Origin: Bacillus sp. F19
Lineage (GTDB): Bacteria; Bacillota; Bacilli; Bacillales; Bacillaceae
NCBI GenBank assembly: GCA_023823795.1
Contig: CP085710.1
Coordinates: forward strand, 186,001-250,000
DNA: 64,000 bases
Direction: 5' to 3'
Each line of letters opens with the position of its first letter. Positions within the stretch are counted from its first letter, which is position 1. The translations under genes and the position numbers were made by a program. Positions 44,261 through 52,592 of this stretch are shown piece after piece. The notes below the pieces were generated by a model. It did not search any database and was not told the DNA's origin. It saw only the letters and a list, made by a program, of their open reading frames with translations.

Positions 44261-45270
44261 GGGTACTTGCGATTGTGACACGTATCATTCAGCAATTTTT
44301 CCGGGATAAGCGGACGCTTGCGCTGATGTTGATTGCTCCGTTATTTATTCTGACTCTGATGAACTTTATTTTTGACAGTGAAGCCTATTCACCTAAAATT
44401 GGCTTGCACGGAGCTCCGGAGCAATTGGTGACAGTTCTCGGGGAGAACGATAGTAAAGTCATAGAATACGATGAAAATGAACCGGAAAAATGGATAAAAG
44501 CAGACAGCCTGGATGCCTTTATCTCTTTCAATAAAGGAAATCAAGAGATTACATTAGAAGGCTCAGATCCGAGTGTAAGCCGGGCAGTGCTGGGTCTGCT
44601 CCAAAAAAGCGGCCAGCCGGATCAACAAGCACAGCCATCTGTGAGCTATTTGCATGGATCAGAAGATATGACCTCCTTTGATTACATCGGTCCAGTTCTT
44701 ATTGGTGTATTTATCTTTTTCTTTGTTTTTCTGATTGCAGGCGTTTCATTTCTGCGTGAGAGAACAAGCGGGACATTGGACCGGATCATGGCGACTCCGC
44801 TTAAACGCTGGGAACTGGTTCTTGGGTATGTGATCGGATTTGGTATTTTTACTACCTTTCAGGCCATTTTGATTTCGGCCTTCTCCATAAGTGTGCTGGA
44901 CATGATGATGGAAGGCCCTTATTTCTATGTACTGCTAATTACGTTTCTGCTTGCCATGACTTCTTTGACTCTCGGAACCTTGCTGTCTACGTTTGCTAAT
45001 AACGAGCTGCAGATGTTTCAATTCATCCCGCTCGTCATTGTGCCGCAAGTGTTCTTTTCAGGTCTTTTTAAACTGGAAACGATGGCGGAGTGGCTGCAGT
45101 CCATCAGTTATGCCATGCCGCTTAAATACGGCGCAGAAGCTCTGCAGGGGATCATGATTAAAGGTTATGGGTGGGAGGAAATTGCACAGGATGTCTATAT
45201 TCTGCTTGGTTTTTCCCTGGCTTTTCTGATTCTGAATATCTTCGCTTTGAAAAAGGTGAGAAGGCTGTAA
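44257..45270 (+). CDS. ABC-2 type permease
   Basis: A 337-aa membrane protein. One membrane segment near residues 20-38 (LALMLIAPLFILTLMNFIF) is followed by an outer domain of about 110 residues (AYSPKIGLHGAPEQLVTVLG...), then five segments from residue 145 on (IGPVLIGVFIFFFVFLIAGV, RIMATPLKRWELVLGYVIGF, FIPLVIVPQVFFSGLFKLET). This is the YhgE/LnrM-like ABC-2 pattern. It overlaps the ATPase gene by 4 nt and works with it as an exporter. The TnpB remnant follows within 20 nt. Confidence 0.92.
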   Translation: MRVLAIVTRIIQQFFRDKRTLALMLIAPLFILTLMNFIFDSEAYSPKIGLHGAPEQLVTVLGENDSKVIEYDENEPEKWIKADSLDAFISFNKGNQEITLEGSDPSVSRAVLGLLQKSGQPDQQAQPSVSYLHGSEDMTSFDYIGPVLIGVFIFFFVFLIAGVSFLRERTSGTLDRIMATPLKRWELVLGYVIGFGIFTTFQAILISAFSISVLDMMMEGPYFYVLLITFLLAMTSLTLGTLLSTFANNELQMFQFIPLVIVPQVFFSGLFKLETMAEWLQSISYAMPLKYGAEALQGIMIKGYGWEEIAQDVYILLGFSLAFLILNIFALKKVRRL

Positions 45271-45285
45271 TGCTTATGTTCTCTT

Positions 45286-45672
45286 TTTCATTCAAGAACG
45301 CACGATCCGACTACTTGCACAAAGTCTCTTCTGAAATCATCAAAAACCACGATGTAATTGGAATAGAAGATTTGCAAGTAACCAATATGCTGAAAAACCA
45401 TAGATTGGCCAAAGCCATTAGCGAGTTCTCAACTTTGTTCAAGTTGTGGACACCAAAACAAAGCCGTTAAGAATCTCGTCTTGCGTGAATGGGATTGCCA
45501 TTCTTGTGGCACTCATCACGATAGAGATCTTAACGCAGGACTGAACCTTAGAAACGAAGCCATTCGTATCTTAACCGCAGGAACTGTGGAGATACCTAAT
45601 CAATTAGAAATCGATTGGTTTCTGTACTTAGGAATCCCCCGCTTCAAGGAGCGTTAGCGAGTAAGTGGCGGG
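45286..45672 (+). pseudogene. TnpB (IS200/IS605) remnant with right-end hairpin
   Basis: The first part reads SFKNARSDYLHKVSSEIIKN and [20 protein letters not shown] (RuvC-II Glu). After AISE the frame jumps: the second part reads [40 protein letters not shown] (zinc ribbon and RuvC-III Asp) and stops at 45657. About 35 residues between them and all of the N-terminal half are gone. CCCGC...GCGGG (45638-45672) is the usual right-end hairpin of such elements, which also forms the 3' part of TnpB guide RNAs. No tnpA is present. The remnant separates the ABC operon from its TetR gene. Confidence 0.85.
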
Positions 45673-45711
45673 TTCAAAATAGGGACATAGATGAATGAGG
45701 AGTTTTAAAAG

Positions 45712-46368
45712 ATGAGAAATCAATTTTCCATTGAAGAGCTGTTGAAGCTGACAGATGAAGATGTAAAGATGAGTGAAAAACAAAAAAAGGTAGTGGAAGC
45801 TGCCATTGAAATATTTGCAGATAAAGGCTTTGCAGCAGCATCAACAAGCGAAATTGCTAAAAAAGCGGGAGTAGCAGAGGGGACGATTTTCCGTCATTAT
45901 CAAACGAAAAAAGATCTGTTGTTTGCGATCGTTATGCCGACCATAACGAAATTCATTGCCCCGTTTTTAGTGAGAAATTTTCTTCAGGATGTGACGAAGC
46001 AAAATCATCAGGACGTTGAACAAATGCTGAGATACATTCTTGAAAACCGCTACGAGTTTATAAAGAAAAATCACCCTGTCATCAAGATTTTGCTTCAGGA
46101 AGTTTTTTTTCATGAAGAGTTCAGGGGGGAGCTTCGAAAGGTCGTTGAGGAACATGCAGTTGAGAAACTGAAGCAGCTGATCACGCACTTCCAGAAAAAA
46201 GGTGAGATGATTGACATTCCGCCTGAAACAGTTCTGAGGATGATCGTTACGACGATTATGGGATTCCTGATCGGAAGATTCATCATTCTGCCTGATCTGA
46301 ACTGGGACGATGAAGCGGAAAAAGAATATACGATCCAGTTTCTTCTGCATGGACTGATGAAGAAGTAA
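45712..46368 (+). CDS. TetR-family regulator of the ABC exporter
   Basis: A 218-aa repressor: after a short leader (IEELLKLTDEDVKMSEKQKK) the helix-turn-helix is FADKGFAAASTSEIAKKAGV with AEGTIFRHYQTKKDLLFAIV. The C-terminal ligand domain is helical. GGAGT precedes the ATG. It originally probably followed the ABC permease directly; a TnpB remnant now lies between. It is the natural candidate for binding the two identical operators at 43452 and 43501. A hairpin terminator follows. Confidence 0.9.
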   Translation: MRNQFSIEELLKLTDEDVKMSEKQKKVVEAAIEIFADKGFAAASTSEIAKKAGVAEGTIFRHYQTKKDLLFAIVMPTITKFIAPFLVRNFLQDVTKQNHQDVEQMLRYILENRYEFIKKNHPVIKILLQEVFFHEEFRGELRKVVEEHAVEKLKQLITHFQKKGEMIDIPPETVLRMIVTTIMGFLIGRFIILPDLNWDDEAEKEYTIQFLLHGLMKK

Positions 46369-46369
46369 G

Positions 46370-46397
46370 GCTGCTCATAGAATGAGCGGCTTTTTTA
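46370..46397 (+). terminator. Terminator of the tetR gene
   Basis: GCTGCTCAT/ATGAGCGGC (one mismatch) with a 3-nt loop and six T. Confidence 0.8.
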
Positions 46398-46409
46398 TTT
46401 TGCCTTATG

Positions 46410-46438
46410 AAAAAACAGAGTCCAGTTCTTGGACTCTG
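46410..46438 (-). terminator. Terminator of the metT-like gene
   Basis: AACAGAGTCCA/TGGACTCTGT stem; the A-run before it on the plus strand is a T-run on the minus strand. Confidence 0.85.
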
Positions 46439-47731
46439 TCAGACTTGCCGGGAATCTTTGAATTTCGGATAGCCTATAATAATAGCAACAATACCCATAA
46501 CGGCAATTAAGAATGGGTAATAAGAGAATGGCAGGATATCAGCTGGTGAAATCTTTGCAAATTGTGCCGCAGTAAGCATTTGAGCACCGTAAGGAATTAA
46601 ACCCTGTATACTGCAAGAGAAAATATCCAAAAGGCTGGCAGATTTACGTTTATCAATCTTATACTTATCTGCCATATCTTTTGCAAGCGGACCTGCTGCA
46701 ATAATAGAGATAGTATTATTCGCTGTCGCAAGGTTTGTCGTGCTTACAAGACCGGCAATGGCAAATTCTGCTCCTTTTTTAGAAGAAATTCTTCTTGTCA
46801 TTGCTTCTAAAATAAAGTGAATGCCGCCATTTCGCTTAATTAATTCAACCATACCGCCGATCAAGAGTGAAAGAATGACTAATTCGGCCATCCCCATAAT
46901 ACCATCTGCTATTTTCTGAAGAAAAGCCGTTAACGTATAGCTGCCATCAGAAAGGCCGATGACTCCGCTAAGCAGGATACCTCCACTTAAAACAATGATG
47001 ACATTTATTCCAAGAAGAGCTGTTACAAGAACGGCTATATAAGGCAGCATTTTAAGGAAACTGAATTCTCCAGGAGAAACAGGAGATTGATTGCCGAGAG
47101 TCATCACAATTAAGACAGCACAAGTAATGATGGCAGCCGGCAAAACTATGAAGAAGTTTACCTTGAACTTATCTCTCATTTCCGTCTGCTGTGTTCGAAC
47201 TGCAGCAATTGTTGTATCCGATATAAAAGACAGGTTGTCCCCGAACATCGCACCGCCAATAACAGCAGCCATAGCAAGAGCTATTGAAATATCAGCTTCT
47301 GCACTGATGCCAACGCCAATTGGAGCAAGTGCAGCAATTGTTCCCATTGAAGTTCCCATTGCAAGTGAAATAAAAGCTCCAATGATAAATAATCCAGCAA
47401 TCAAAAAGCTTTGCGGCAAAAATGAAAGCGCAAGATTGACTGTAGATTCAACTGCTCCCATCCCTTTTGCCACTTCTGAGAAAGCTCCGGCCAGGATGAA
47501 TATAAAGACCATGATCATCAAATCAAGATGTCCTGCCCCTTTAGCGAAATTCTCAACCTTCGCTGTGAACGTCTCTTTACGATTCATCATAAGAGCTGCA
47601 CCGGATGCAATAATAATTGCAACAAGAATCGGCATCTTATAAAAATCGCCTGTTATAATACCAGACCCTACAAATAGGGCAAGAAATATGATTAACGGCA
47701 ATAATGCCAGTCCATTTCCTTTTGTCTCCAT
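46439..47731 (-). CDS. metT: NhaC-superfamily transporter under SAM control, MetT-like
   Basis: About 430 aa with ten or more membrane segments, of the Na+/H+ antiporter NhaC superfamily (GAFISLAMGTSMGTIAALAP, FGDNLSFISDTTIAAVRTQQ, ATANNTISIIAAGPLAKDMA). An intact SAM-I riboswitch with terminator stands directly upstream. Comparative work on Gram-positive methionine metabolism named S-box-controlled NhaC-type proteins MetT, predicted methionine transporters; the call rests on that context. GTG 47746 lies against the ribosome binding site AAAGGTGG; ATG 47731 is the better start. Transport of methionine, or of another sulfur compound, is inferred. Confidence 0.85.
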   Translation of the reverse strand: METKGNGLALLPLIIFLALFVGSGIITGDFYKMPILVAIIIASGAALMMNRKETFTAKVENFAKGAGHLDLMIMVFIFILAGAFSEVAKGMGAVESTVNLALSFLPQSFLIAGLFIIGAFISLAMGTSMGTIAALAPIGVGISAEADISIALAMAAVIGGAMFGDNLSFISDTTIAAVRTQQTEMRDKFKVNFFIVLPAAIITCAVLIVMTLGNQSPVSPGEFSFLKMLPYIAVLVTALLGINVIIVLSGGILLSGVIGLSDGSYTLTAFLQKIADGIMGMAELVILSLLIGGMVELIKRNGGIHFILEAMTRRISSKKGAEFAIAGLVSTTNLATANNTISIIAAGPLAKDMADKYKIDKRKSASLLDIFSCSIQGLIPYGAQMLTAAQFAKISPADILPFSYYPFLIAVMGIVAIIIGYPKFKDSRQV

Positions 47732-47760
47732 GTGTACCAGTACCACCTTTCTTATTATAA

Positions 47761-47928
47761 AAAAAAGATCTCTTCTAAAGCAGAAGAGATCTTAAATCCG
47801 GAATGGAATAAACCTCTTCTTATCTTTCAAGCACGCGGCTTGCTGGAATTGGCACAGCACTCAGATATTCTGAGTCCGCTGCCGAGGCGTCACAGGGCCA
47901 GTCCCTCTGCCTCTCTTAATAAGAAGAT
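47761..47928 (-). promoter_or_regulatory. SAM-I riboswitch (S-box) of the metT-like gene
   Basis: On the minus strand: P1 strand CTTCTTATTAAGAGAGGC, AGAGGGACTGGCCC, the conserved TGACGCCTCGGCAGC, GTGCCAATTCCAGCAAGC and closing GATAAGAAG. A terminator AAGATCTCTTCTG.../AGAAGAGATCTT plus T-run follows (47793-47761). This is the standard S-box order. SAM binding should favour the terminator and switch the transporter off. Confidence 0.94.
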
Positions 47929-48085
47929 ATATTGTGTTTTTAAAAAATGACCTTTTCTACATTAAGGGGTTATTGTATAAAAGTCAAATGGTAGATTTAA
48001 CAAATATTTTTTTCGAAATTGTTTGAATTTACCGTCATCAGTGGAATAAAATAAACTGTATAGTCGGTTTTAAGGAGGTGTAAAG

Positions 48086-48712
48086 GTGGCTCCAATTGTT
48101 TCAGATGAATATAAGGAAAAAAAGAAACGCCATATCCTGGATAGTGCCCTTAAGGCTTTTGGAGAAAAAGGATTTCAGCTTGCAACAATAGACGATATTG
48201 TAGCTGAATCTGGGTTAAGTAAAGGCGCAATCTACAACTATTTTAAAAGCAAGGAAGAAATTTACCTTCAGCTGATGCAGATGCGGACAGAGCAGAATAT
48301 CGCCAAACTGAAAAGAAGTTTTCAAGAGAGAGGGACTGCAAAAGAAAAACTTCACCAGTTTTTCAAAAGCTATGCAGAAATTGAGCTATCTCAACAGTGG
48401 CAGAAAATGATCGGTGTTCACCTTGAATTCTGGATTCATTCAGGCCGTGATGAAGAACTTAAGAAAGTCATGACAGACCGGTATGACAACGTTTATCAAG
48501 TACTGCTTGTTGAGATCATTGAAGAAGGCATAAGACAGAATGAATTCAACAAAGAGACGGATCCATCGCTCATATCTTCTATGGTATGGGGAACCATAGA
48601 CGGCATTTGTCTTCACTATTCAGTGATAGGCGGGTATTACCCTTATCAAAAACAAATCCGTGCTTTAGAAGAAATGATCTTCATGTACTTAGAAAAGAGG
48701 GGATCTGCATGA
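48086..48712 (+). CDS. TetR-family transcriptional regulator
   Basis: A 208-aa regulator with helix-turn-helix FGEKGFQLATIDDIVAESGL and SKGAIYNYFKSKEEIYLQLM, and a C-terminal all-helical domain. Start GTG 48086 follows AAGGAGG by seven nt. The upstream AAACTGTATAGTCGGTTT is an imperfect dyad, a possible autoregulatory site. The acetyltransferase remnant overlaps its stop codon by 4 nt (ATGA), so the two were once an operon. Target genes are unknown. Confidence 0.9.
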   Translation: MAPIVSDEYKEKKKRHILDSALKAFGEKGFQLATIDDIVAESGLSKGAIYNYFKSKEEIYLQLMQMRTEQNIAKLKRSFQERGTAKEKLHQFFKSYAEIELSQQWQKMIGVHLEFWIHSGRDEELKKVMTDRYDNVYQVLLVEIIEEGIRQNEFNKETDPSLISSMVWGTIDGICLHYSVIGGYYPYQKQIRALEEMIFMYLEKRGSA

Positions 48713-48973
48713 GGTTTTTACAAGGAGAAAATGTATACCTGCGTCCTTTTAGAAAAGAAGACTTTGAGGTGGCGCTGAAGCGATGAAATTAATCCTTGAG
48801 CATGGCTTTCACAATTCAGGATTATACCGGTAGGGCTAAATGTTTATCACTACAACTCAAGAGTAAAAGGCTCCTATGAGAAATTAGGCTTTAAGCAGGA
48901 AGGCGTTATCTGGAGAGAGCTTTTTTATGATGGGGAGTTTCACGACAATAATGAGAAATGGGGTACGGTATGA
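48709..48973 (+). pseudogene. RimJ/RimL-type acetyltransferase, internally deleted
   Basis: The start reads MRFLQGENVYLRPFRKEDFE as in RimJ/RimL-like GNAT proteins, but the middle, including the acetyl-CoA motif, is missing. The C-terminal part (EAMKLILEHGFHNSGLYR, NVYHYNSRVKGSYEKLGFKQ, EGVIWRELFYDGEFHDNNEK) follows with an additional frame break near 48830. Its natural stop overlaps the start of the next gene (ATGA). Coupled starts on both sides show it was a middle gene of an operon. Confidence 0.8.
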
Positions 48974-49848
48974 TCACAATTAAGAGATTGTCTCAATGTA
49001 CGCTTGAAGAAGCTTTAACCGCATGGAATAAAGGTTTTGAGGGATATTATTTTGATATGACGCTGTCCCTTGAGAATTTTTTTAACCGAATGGTGCTTGA
49101 AAATCTTTCGCCGGCATTATCTGTTGTAGCTTTTCACGATTCAGAGCCGGTTGGACTGGTTCTGAATGGAATCAGAACCATAGACGGCAAAAAAATAGCA
49201 TGGAATGGCGGTACAGGTGTTGCTCCTAAATACCGAAGCAAAGGGGTCGGGGTAAAGCTGATGGAAGAGGTTTTGTCTCTTTATGAAAAAGAAAATGTAG
49301 ACACAGCTACTCTTGAAGCCGTCTCTCATAATGATCGTGCGATAAAGCTTTATGAAAAAATGGGCTATCAGGTTGTCGACCGGATTGCACACCTTGGTCT
49401 TTCAGCTCCTCTAAAGTTCGAAGAACCAAAAGGCGGATTCCGTGTCCAGGTTAAAAAGCCGAGGGACGTACAGGATGTCTCTTTTTATAACAAGCTGATG
49501 CCCTGGCAGGTGCAGTGGCAGAACATAAGGGACGGTGAATCCATTCATGCATTAGACGAAAAGGGTGAAACCATTGGCTTTGCCCTGTCAAAACGGAAAT
49601 ATGATGATGATGGAACGCTATCAAGCATCCTTTTATTTCAATGTGAGGCACACCCTGAACATCAAGAGAAAGAAGCTGTTCTGCGCACGCTGCTTCATGA
49701 AGCATTTGCATTTTCATACACAGAAGAGATTCACAGGACGGCTGTCAATCTATCGAAATCCAATCAGTTGGTCCATGAAATCTTAGAAAAAGAGGGTTTC
49801 ATTGAAAAAGCGGAGCAAGTGTTTATGATCAAAGAGATGTCTGCATAG
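48970..49848 (+). CDS. GNAT-family acetyltransferase, two-domain
   Basis: A 292-aa protein with an N-terminal GNAT domain (about residues 1-145; acetyl-CoA motif VAPKYRSKGVGVKLMEEVLS, then EAVSHNDRAIKLYEKMGYQV) and a second, more diverged acetyltransferase-like half. ATG 48970 overlaps the previous remnant's stop; an ATG at 48958 has no better site. Substrate unknown. Confidence 0.85.
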   Translation: MITIKRLSQCTLEEALTAWNKGFEGYYFDMTLSLENFFNRMVLENLSPALSVVAFHDSEPVGLVLNGIRTIDGKKIAWNGGTGVAPKYRSKGVGVKLMEEVLSLYEKENVDTATLEAVSHNDRAIKLYEKMGYQVVDRIAHLGLSAPLKFEEPKGGFRVQVKKPRDVQDVSFYNKLMPWQVQWQNIRDGESIHALDEKGETIGFALSKRKYDDDGTLSSILLFQCEAHPEHQEKEAVLRTLLHEAFAFSYTEEIHRTAVNLSKSNQLVHEILEKEGFIEKAEQVFMIKEMSA

Positions 49849-50056
49849 AATTCATTCATTTACAAACCCTATGAAAAAGAAGGCTCTTTTCTAAAAGATT
49901 GTTGCTTTTCATTTGTCTTTTGTTTATTAAATCGCTCCCTAACGGAAAAACTTCGAAAGATTATAAAGAAAAGAGCACGATATGATCCTGATAAACAGGA
50001 AATTGAAAACAACAATTTTTGCGAACACAGCCAAAAAGAAAGAAGGGATTGTAAAA

Positions 50057-50380
50057 ATGAAGAGCTGGCTGAACATCTTGCTGATTTTCTGTTTGGCAGG
50101 AAGTACGACCGCGTTTTCTGTTCATGCTCATGCAGAAACCAAAGTTCTTTCTTATGAAGAGTACGGAAGAATTGCTATGCGCAAGACCATGGAAAAATAC
50201 CCTGGTGCTCAAATCACAGATTACCTGCACGTAGGCAAAAAGAGAAAAACAGAAACTTCAATCGAAACGTTCAAGCTTACGCTGAAGGAAAAGAATAAAA
50301 CGTTTCAAGTGCTTGTTTTAGTTGAATATAATGAAAAGACGAAAAAAGTGGTCAAGGTTACATTTGAGAAAATATCATAA
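50057..50380 (+). CDS. Secreted DUF3889-like small protein
   Basis: A 107-aa protein with a Sec signal peptide (KSWLNILLIFCLAGSTTAFS, cleavage after HAHA) and a basic mature part (LSYEEYGRIAMRKTMEKYPG, then TFKLTLKEKNKTFQVLVLVE) matching the DUF3889 type, small bacillary secreted proteins of unknown role. AAGGGATT precedes ATG 50057; an earlier ATG at 49982 has no site. The preceding gap 49849-50056 shows nothing else. A hairpin follows. Confidence 0.8.
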   Translation: MKSWLNILLIFCLAGSTTAFSVHAHAETKVLSYEEYGRIAMRKTMEKYPGAQITDYLHVGKKRKTETSIETFKLTLKEKNKTFQVLVLVEYNEKTKKVVKVTFEKIS

Positions 50381-50381
50381 A

Positions 50382-50414
50382 ACAGGCGATCCCGTTAAGG
50401 GATCGTCTTTTTCA
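50382..50414 (+). terminator. Terminator of the DUF3889-like gene
   Basis: GGCGATCCC/GGGATCGTC with a 5-nt loop and TTTTTC. Confidence 0.88.
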
Positions 50415-50456
50415 TTTAAGATCTGACCCATTTTTTCTAAAAAAAGGATGCAGTCA

Positions 50457-50516
50457 TTGACAATGATTTACATTAAGGTATATAGTTAATTACATAAGTA
50501 ACTAACTAACTAACAA
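50457..50516 (+). promoter_or_regulatory. Promoter and GTTA/TAAC operator of the YtrA-like operon
   Basis: TTGACA (50457-50462), 18-nt spacer, TATAGT (50481-50486). Overlapping the -10 and start site is AGTTAATTACATAAGTAACT, with two further TAAC units in tandem. GTTA...TAAC half-sites suit a GntR dimer; autoregulation is inferred. Confidence 0.6.
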
Positions 50517-50537
50517 GTGAACCGAAAGAGGGGTCAT

Positions 50538-50915
50538 ATGAATCCATTTTTAGATACCGACAGGCCAATATTTCAGCAAATAGCGGAACAGATAGAAGAT
50601 GACATCATCAATGGCATGGTTCAGGAAAGAGAAAAAATTCCATCAACAAATGAGTTTGCGGCACATTATCAAATTAATCCGGCAACAGCGGCAAAAGGAA
50701 TCAATCAATTAGTGGAGAAAGGCATTCTTTTCAAGAAGAGAGGGATTGGAATGTTTGTAGCTGAAGGGGCAAAGGGGAAGCTGGTTCAAAAGCGTAAAGA
50801 GCAATTTTATGAAGCATTTATTTTGCCGCTGAAATCTGAAGCGGCAAAACTGAATATCAGTGTAAACGACTTAAAAGAAATGCTTGAAAAGGGGAGCGGC
50901 CTTAATGAAAGTTAA
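50538..50915 (+). CDS. GntR-family regulator, YtrA type
   Basis: A 125-aa repressor with an N-terminal winged helix (PIFQQIAEQIEDDIINGMVQ, STNEFAAHYQINPATAAKGI, FKKRGIGMFVAEGAKGKL) and the short helical tail that defines the YtrA subfamily. The ATG at 50538 follows AGAGGGG. It overlaps the ABC ATPase gene by 11 nt. In B. subtilis YtrA represses its own ABC operon in response to cell-wall antibiotics; the same arrangement is seen here. Confidence 0.92.
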   Translation: MNPFLDTDRPIFQQIAEQIEDDIINGMVQEREKIPSTNEFAAHYQINPATAAKGINQLVEKGILFKKRGIGMFVAEGAKGKLVQKRKEQFYEAFILPLKSEAAKLNISVNDLKEMLEKGSGLNES

Positions 50916-51774
50916 CATTAGCGGATTAACGAAGGTCTATGGCAAAAAAAGAGCGCTTGACGGCATTACCCTGCAGCTTGAAGAAAATAAGATTTACGGA
51001 CTGCTGGGCAGGAATGGAGCCGGTAAAACAACATTGATGCAAATTCTTGCCGGGCAGATTATGCCTACTGGGGGATCAGTCTTGATTAATAACCAAAAGC
51101 CTTTTGAAAATCAAGAAATAACGGAGTCAATCTGTTTGATCAATGAAAGCGAAAATTTTAAAAAAGGGTTAAAGATAAAAGATATCTTTAAAATTGCAAA
51201 TTACTTTTATCCAAATTGGAGCCGGGAAACAGCTGAAAAACTGCTTGAGGATTTTTATCTGAATGAAAATATGAAAATCAAAACTTTATCAAAGGGAATG
51301 GAATCTGCGCTGGGCATAACAGTTGGTCTTGCAAGCAGATCGCCGATTTCGATATTTGATGAGCCGTATATCGGACTTGATGCAGCAGCCAGAAGTAAGT
51401 TTTATGATTTGCTTTTGGAAGAGTACGAAGAATATCCGCGGACATTTATTTTATCCACTCATTTAATAGACGAAATCAGCCGGCTGCTGGAAGAAGTGCT
51501 GATTGTATCTGAAGGCAGGCTGCTGATGCAGAAAAATACAGATGAACTAAGAGAGGAATCATTTGTGGTCAATGGATCTTCAGCCGCCGTTTCAGAATTT
51601 GTAAAAAACAAAAACGTGGTTTACCGCAAATCATTTGGAAGTATGGAACACGCCGTCTTATACGGAGAAAACCGCATGGAAGCTAATGAGGCTGGATTGC
51701 AGGTTGAACATGTGCCGGTTCAGGATTTAATGGTTTATTTAACAGCAAAACCGAAAGGCGGGGTTTCTGCATGA
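50905..51774 (+). CDS. ABC transporter ATP-binding protein, YtrB-like
   Basis: A 289-aa ATPase: Walker A LLGRNGAGKTTLMQILAGQI, Walker B SISIFDEPYIGLDAAARSKF, H-loop ILSTHLIDEISRLLEEVLIV. The signature is degenerate (TLSKGMESALGITVGLAS, LSKGM instead of LSGGQ), as in the YtrB group. AAAAGGGGAG precedes ATG 50905 inside the regulator gene. It is in an operon with GntR before and permease after. Confidence 0.9.
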   Translation: MKVNISGLTKVYGKKRALDGITLQLEENKIYGLLGRNGAGKTTLMQILAGQIMPTGGSVLINNQKPFENQEITESICLINESENFKKGLKIKDIFKIANYFYPNWSRETAEKLLEDFYLNENMKIKTLSKGMESALGITVGLASRSPISIFDEPYIGLDAAARSKFYDLLLEEYEEYPRTFILSTHLIDEISRLLEEVLIVSEGRLLMQKNTDELREESFVVNGSSAAVSEFVKNKNVVYRKSFGSMEHAVLYGENRMEANEAGLQVEHVPVQDLMVYLTAKPKGGVSA

Positions 51775-52472
51775 TGAGACAATGTCGCGGAATCTTACTG
51801 TTTGAAGTATTGGATATTCGAAATTCACTCACGATTTTCTGGACCATCCTGTTCAGCTGCATGGCTCTTTCCTTTGGCATTCAGCTTTCAACTGGAGGGA
51901 ATCTGACGGTCTCAAGCGGAATAGCGGTTTATATTTTCAGTGCCACTGCCGGGTTTCTGACTGTAAAAGAAACGTATCCGTTCAGCATCAAAATTGGGTC
52001 AACCAGAAAAAATTATTATGCAGCCACGAGTCTCTTTCTCCTTTTGCTTGCTATATTTATGGCAGCTGCGCATACTCTTTTGATCATGGTGCTTGAAGGA
52101 ATGGAATCAAGTATGGTTCGAGCAGATCTGAAGATTTTTTACTTTGCAAAGATTCTTGGTGATGAAAATCTGTATCTAGTTAATTTCTTTATTGACGGCG
52201 CTATCTGTTTTTTCTTATTGTCCGGCTTCTTTTTGCTTGGCAGTTTGTTTTACCGCTTTGGTTTAATAGGGGGATATGCCGCGATTGGATTGGCGGCTGT
52301 CCTTCTGTTCATTCCAGTTGTCCGCGACGAGTTTATCAAACTTGTTTTTGAGTTTGGAGGCGATCAGGCCCTTCAGTATTTTGCTTATTTGTTTGGAATC
52401 GGCGGGGTCTTCCTTGCAATAGGCTGGTTTGTATTGATAAAAGCTGCCGCAAAGACAGTTTCATCTCGATAA
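51771..52472 (+). CDS. ABC permease of the YtrA-type operon
   Basis: A 233-aa hydrophobic protein with about six membrane segments (LTIFWTILFSCMALSFGIQL, AATSLFLLLLAIFMAAAHTL, YAAIGLAAVLLFIPVV, GIGGVFLAIGWFVLIKAAAK). It overlaps the ATPase gene by 4 nt and is last in the operon. No outer binding domain is seen, so an exporter or envelope-stress function is more likely than import. Confidence 0.85.
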   Translation: MMRQCRGILLFEVLDIRNSLTIFWTILFSCMALSFGIQLSTGGNLTVSSGIAVYIFSATAGFLTVKETYPFSIKIGSTRKNYYAATSLFLLLLAIFMAAAHTLLIMVLEGMESSMVRADLKIFYFAKILGDENLYLVNFFIDGAICFFLLSGFFLLGSLFYRFGLIGGYAAIGLAAVLLFIPVVRDEFIKLVFEFGGDQALQYFAYLFGIGGVFLAIGWFVLIKAAAKTVSSR

Positions 52473-52482
52473 TTAACTTTAA

Positions 52483-52519
52483 AAGCAGGCTAAAACCATG
52501 GCTTGCTTTTTTTTTTAGT
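52483..52519 (+). terminator. Terminator of the YtrA-type operon
   Basis: AAAGCAGGC/GCTTGCTTT (one G-T pair) with a 10-nt loop and a long T-run. Confidence 0.85.
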
Positions 52520-52592
52520 ATATAACTTGATTTCCATTTAATAGATTATAATAAAAGGAACACGTATATATATTAAAAGGGGAAACGAAAAG

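Noticed and set aside
47091-47642. 183-codon plus-strand frame opposite the metT-like gene
   Set aside because: Antisense shadow of a strongly hydrophobic gene; Ala/Ile/Pro-rich composition as expected of such shadows.
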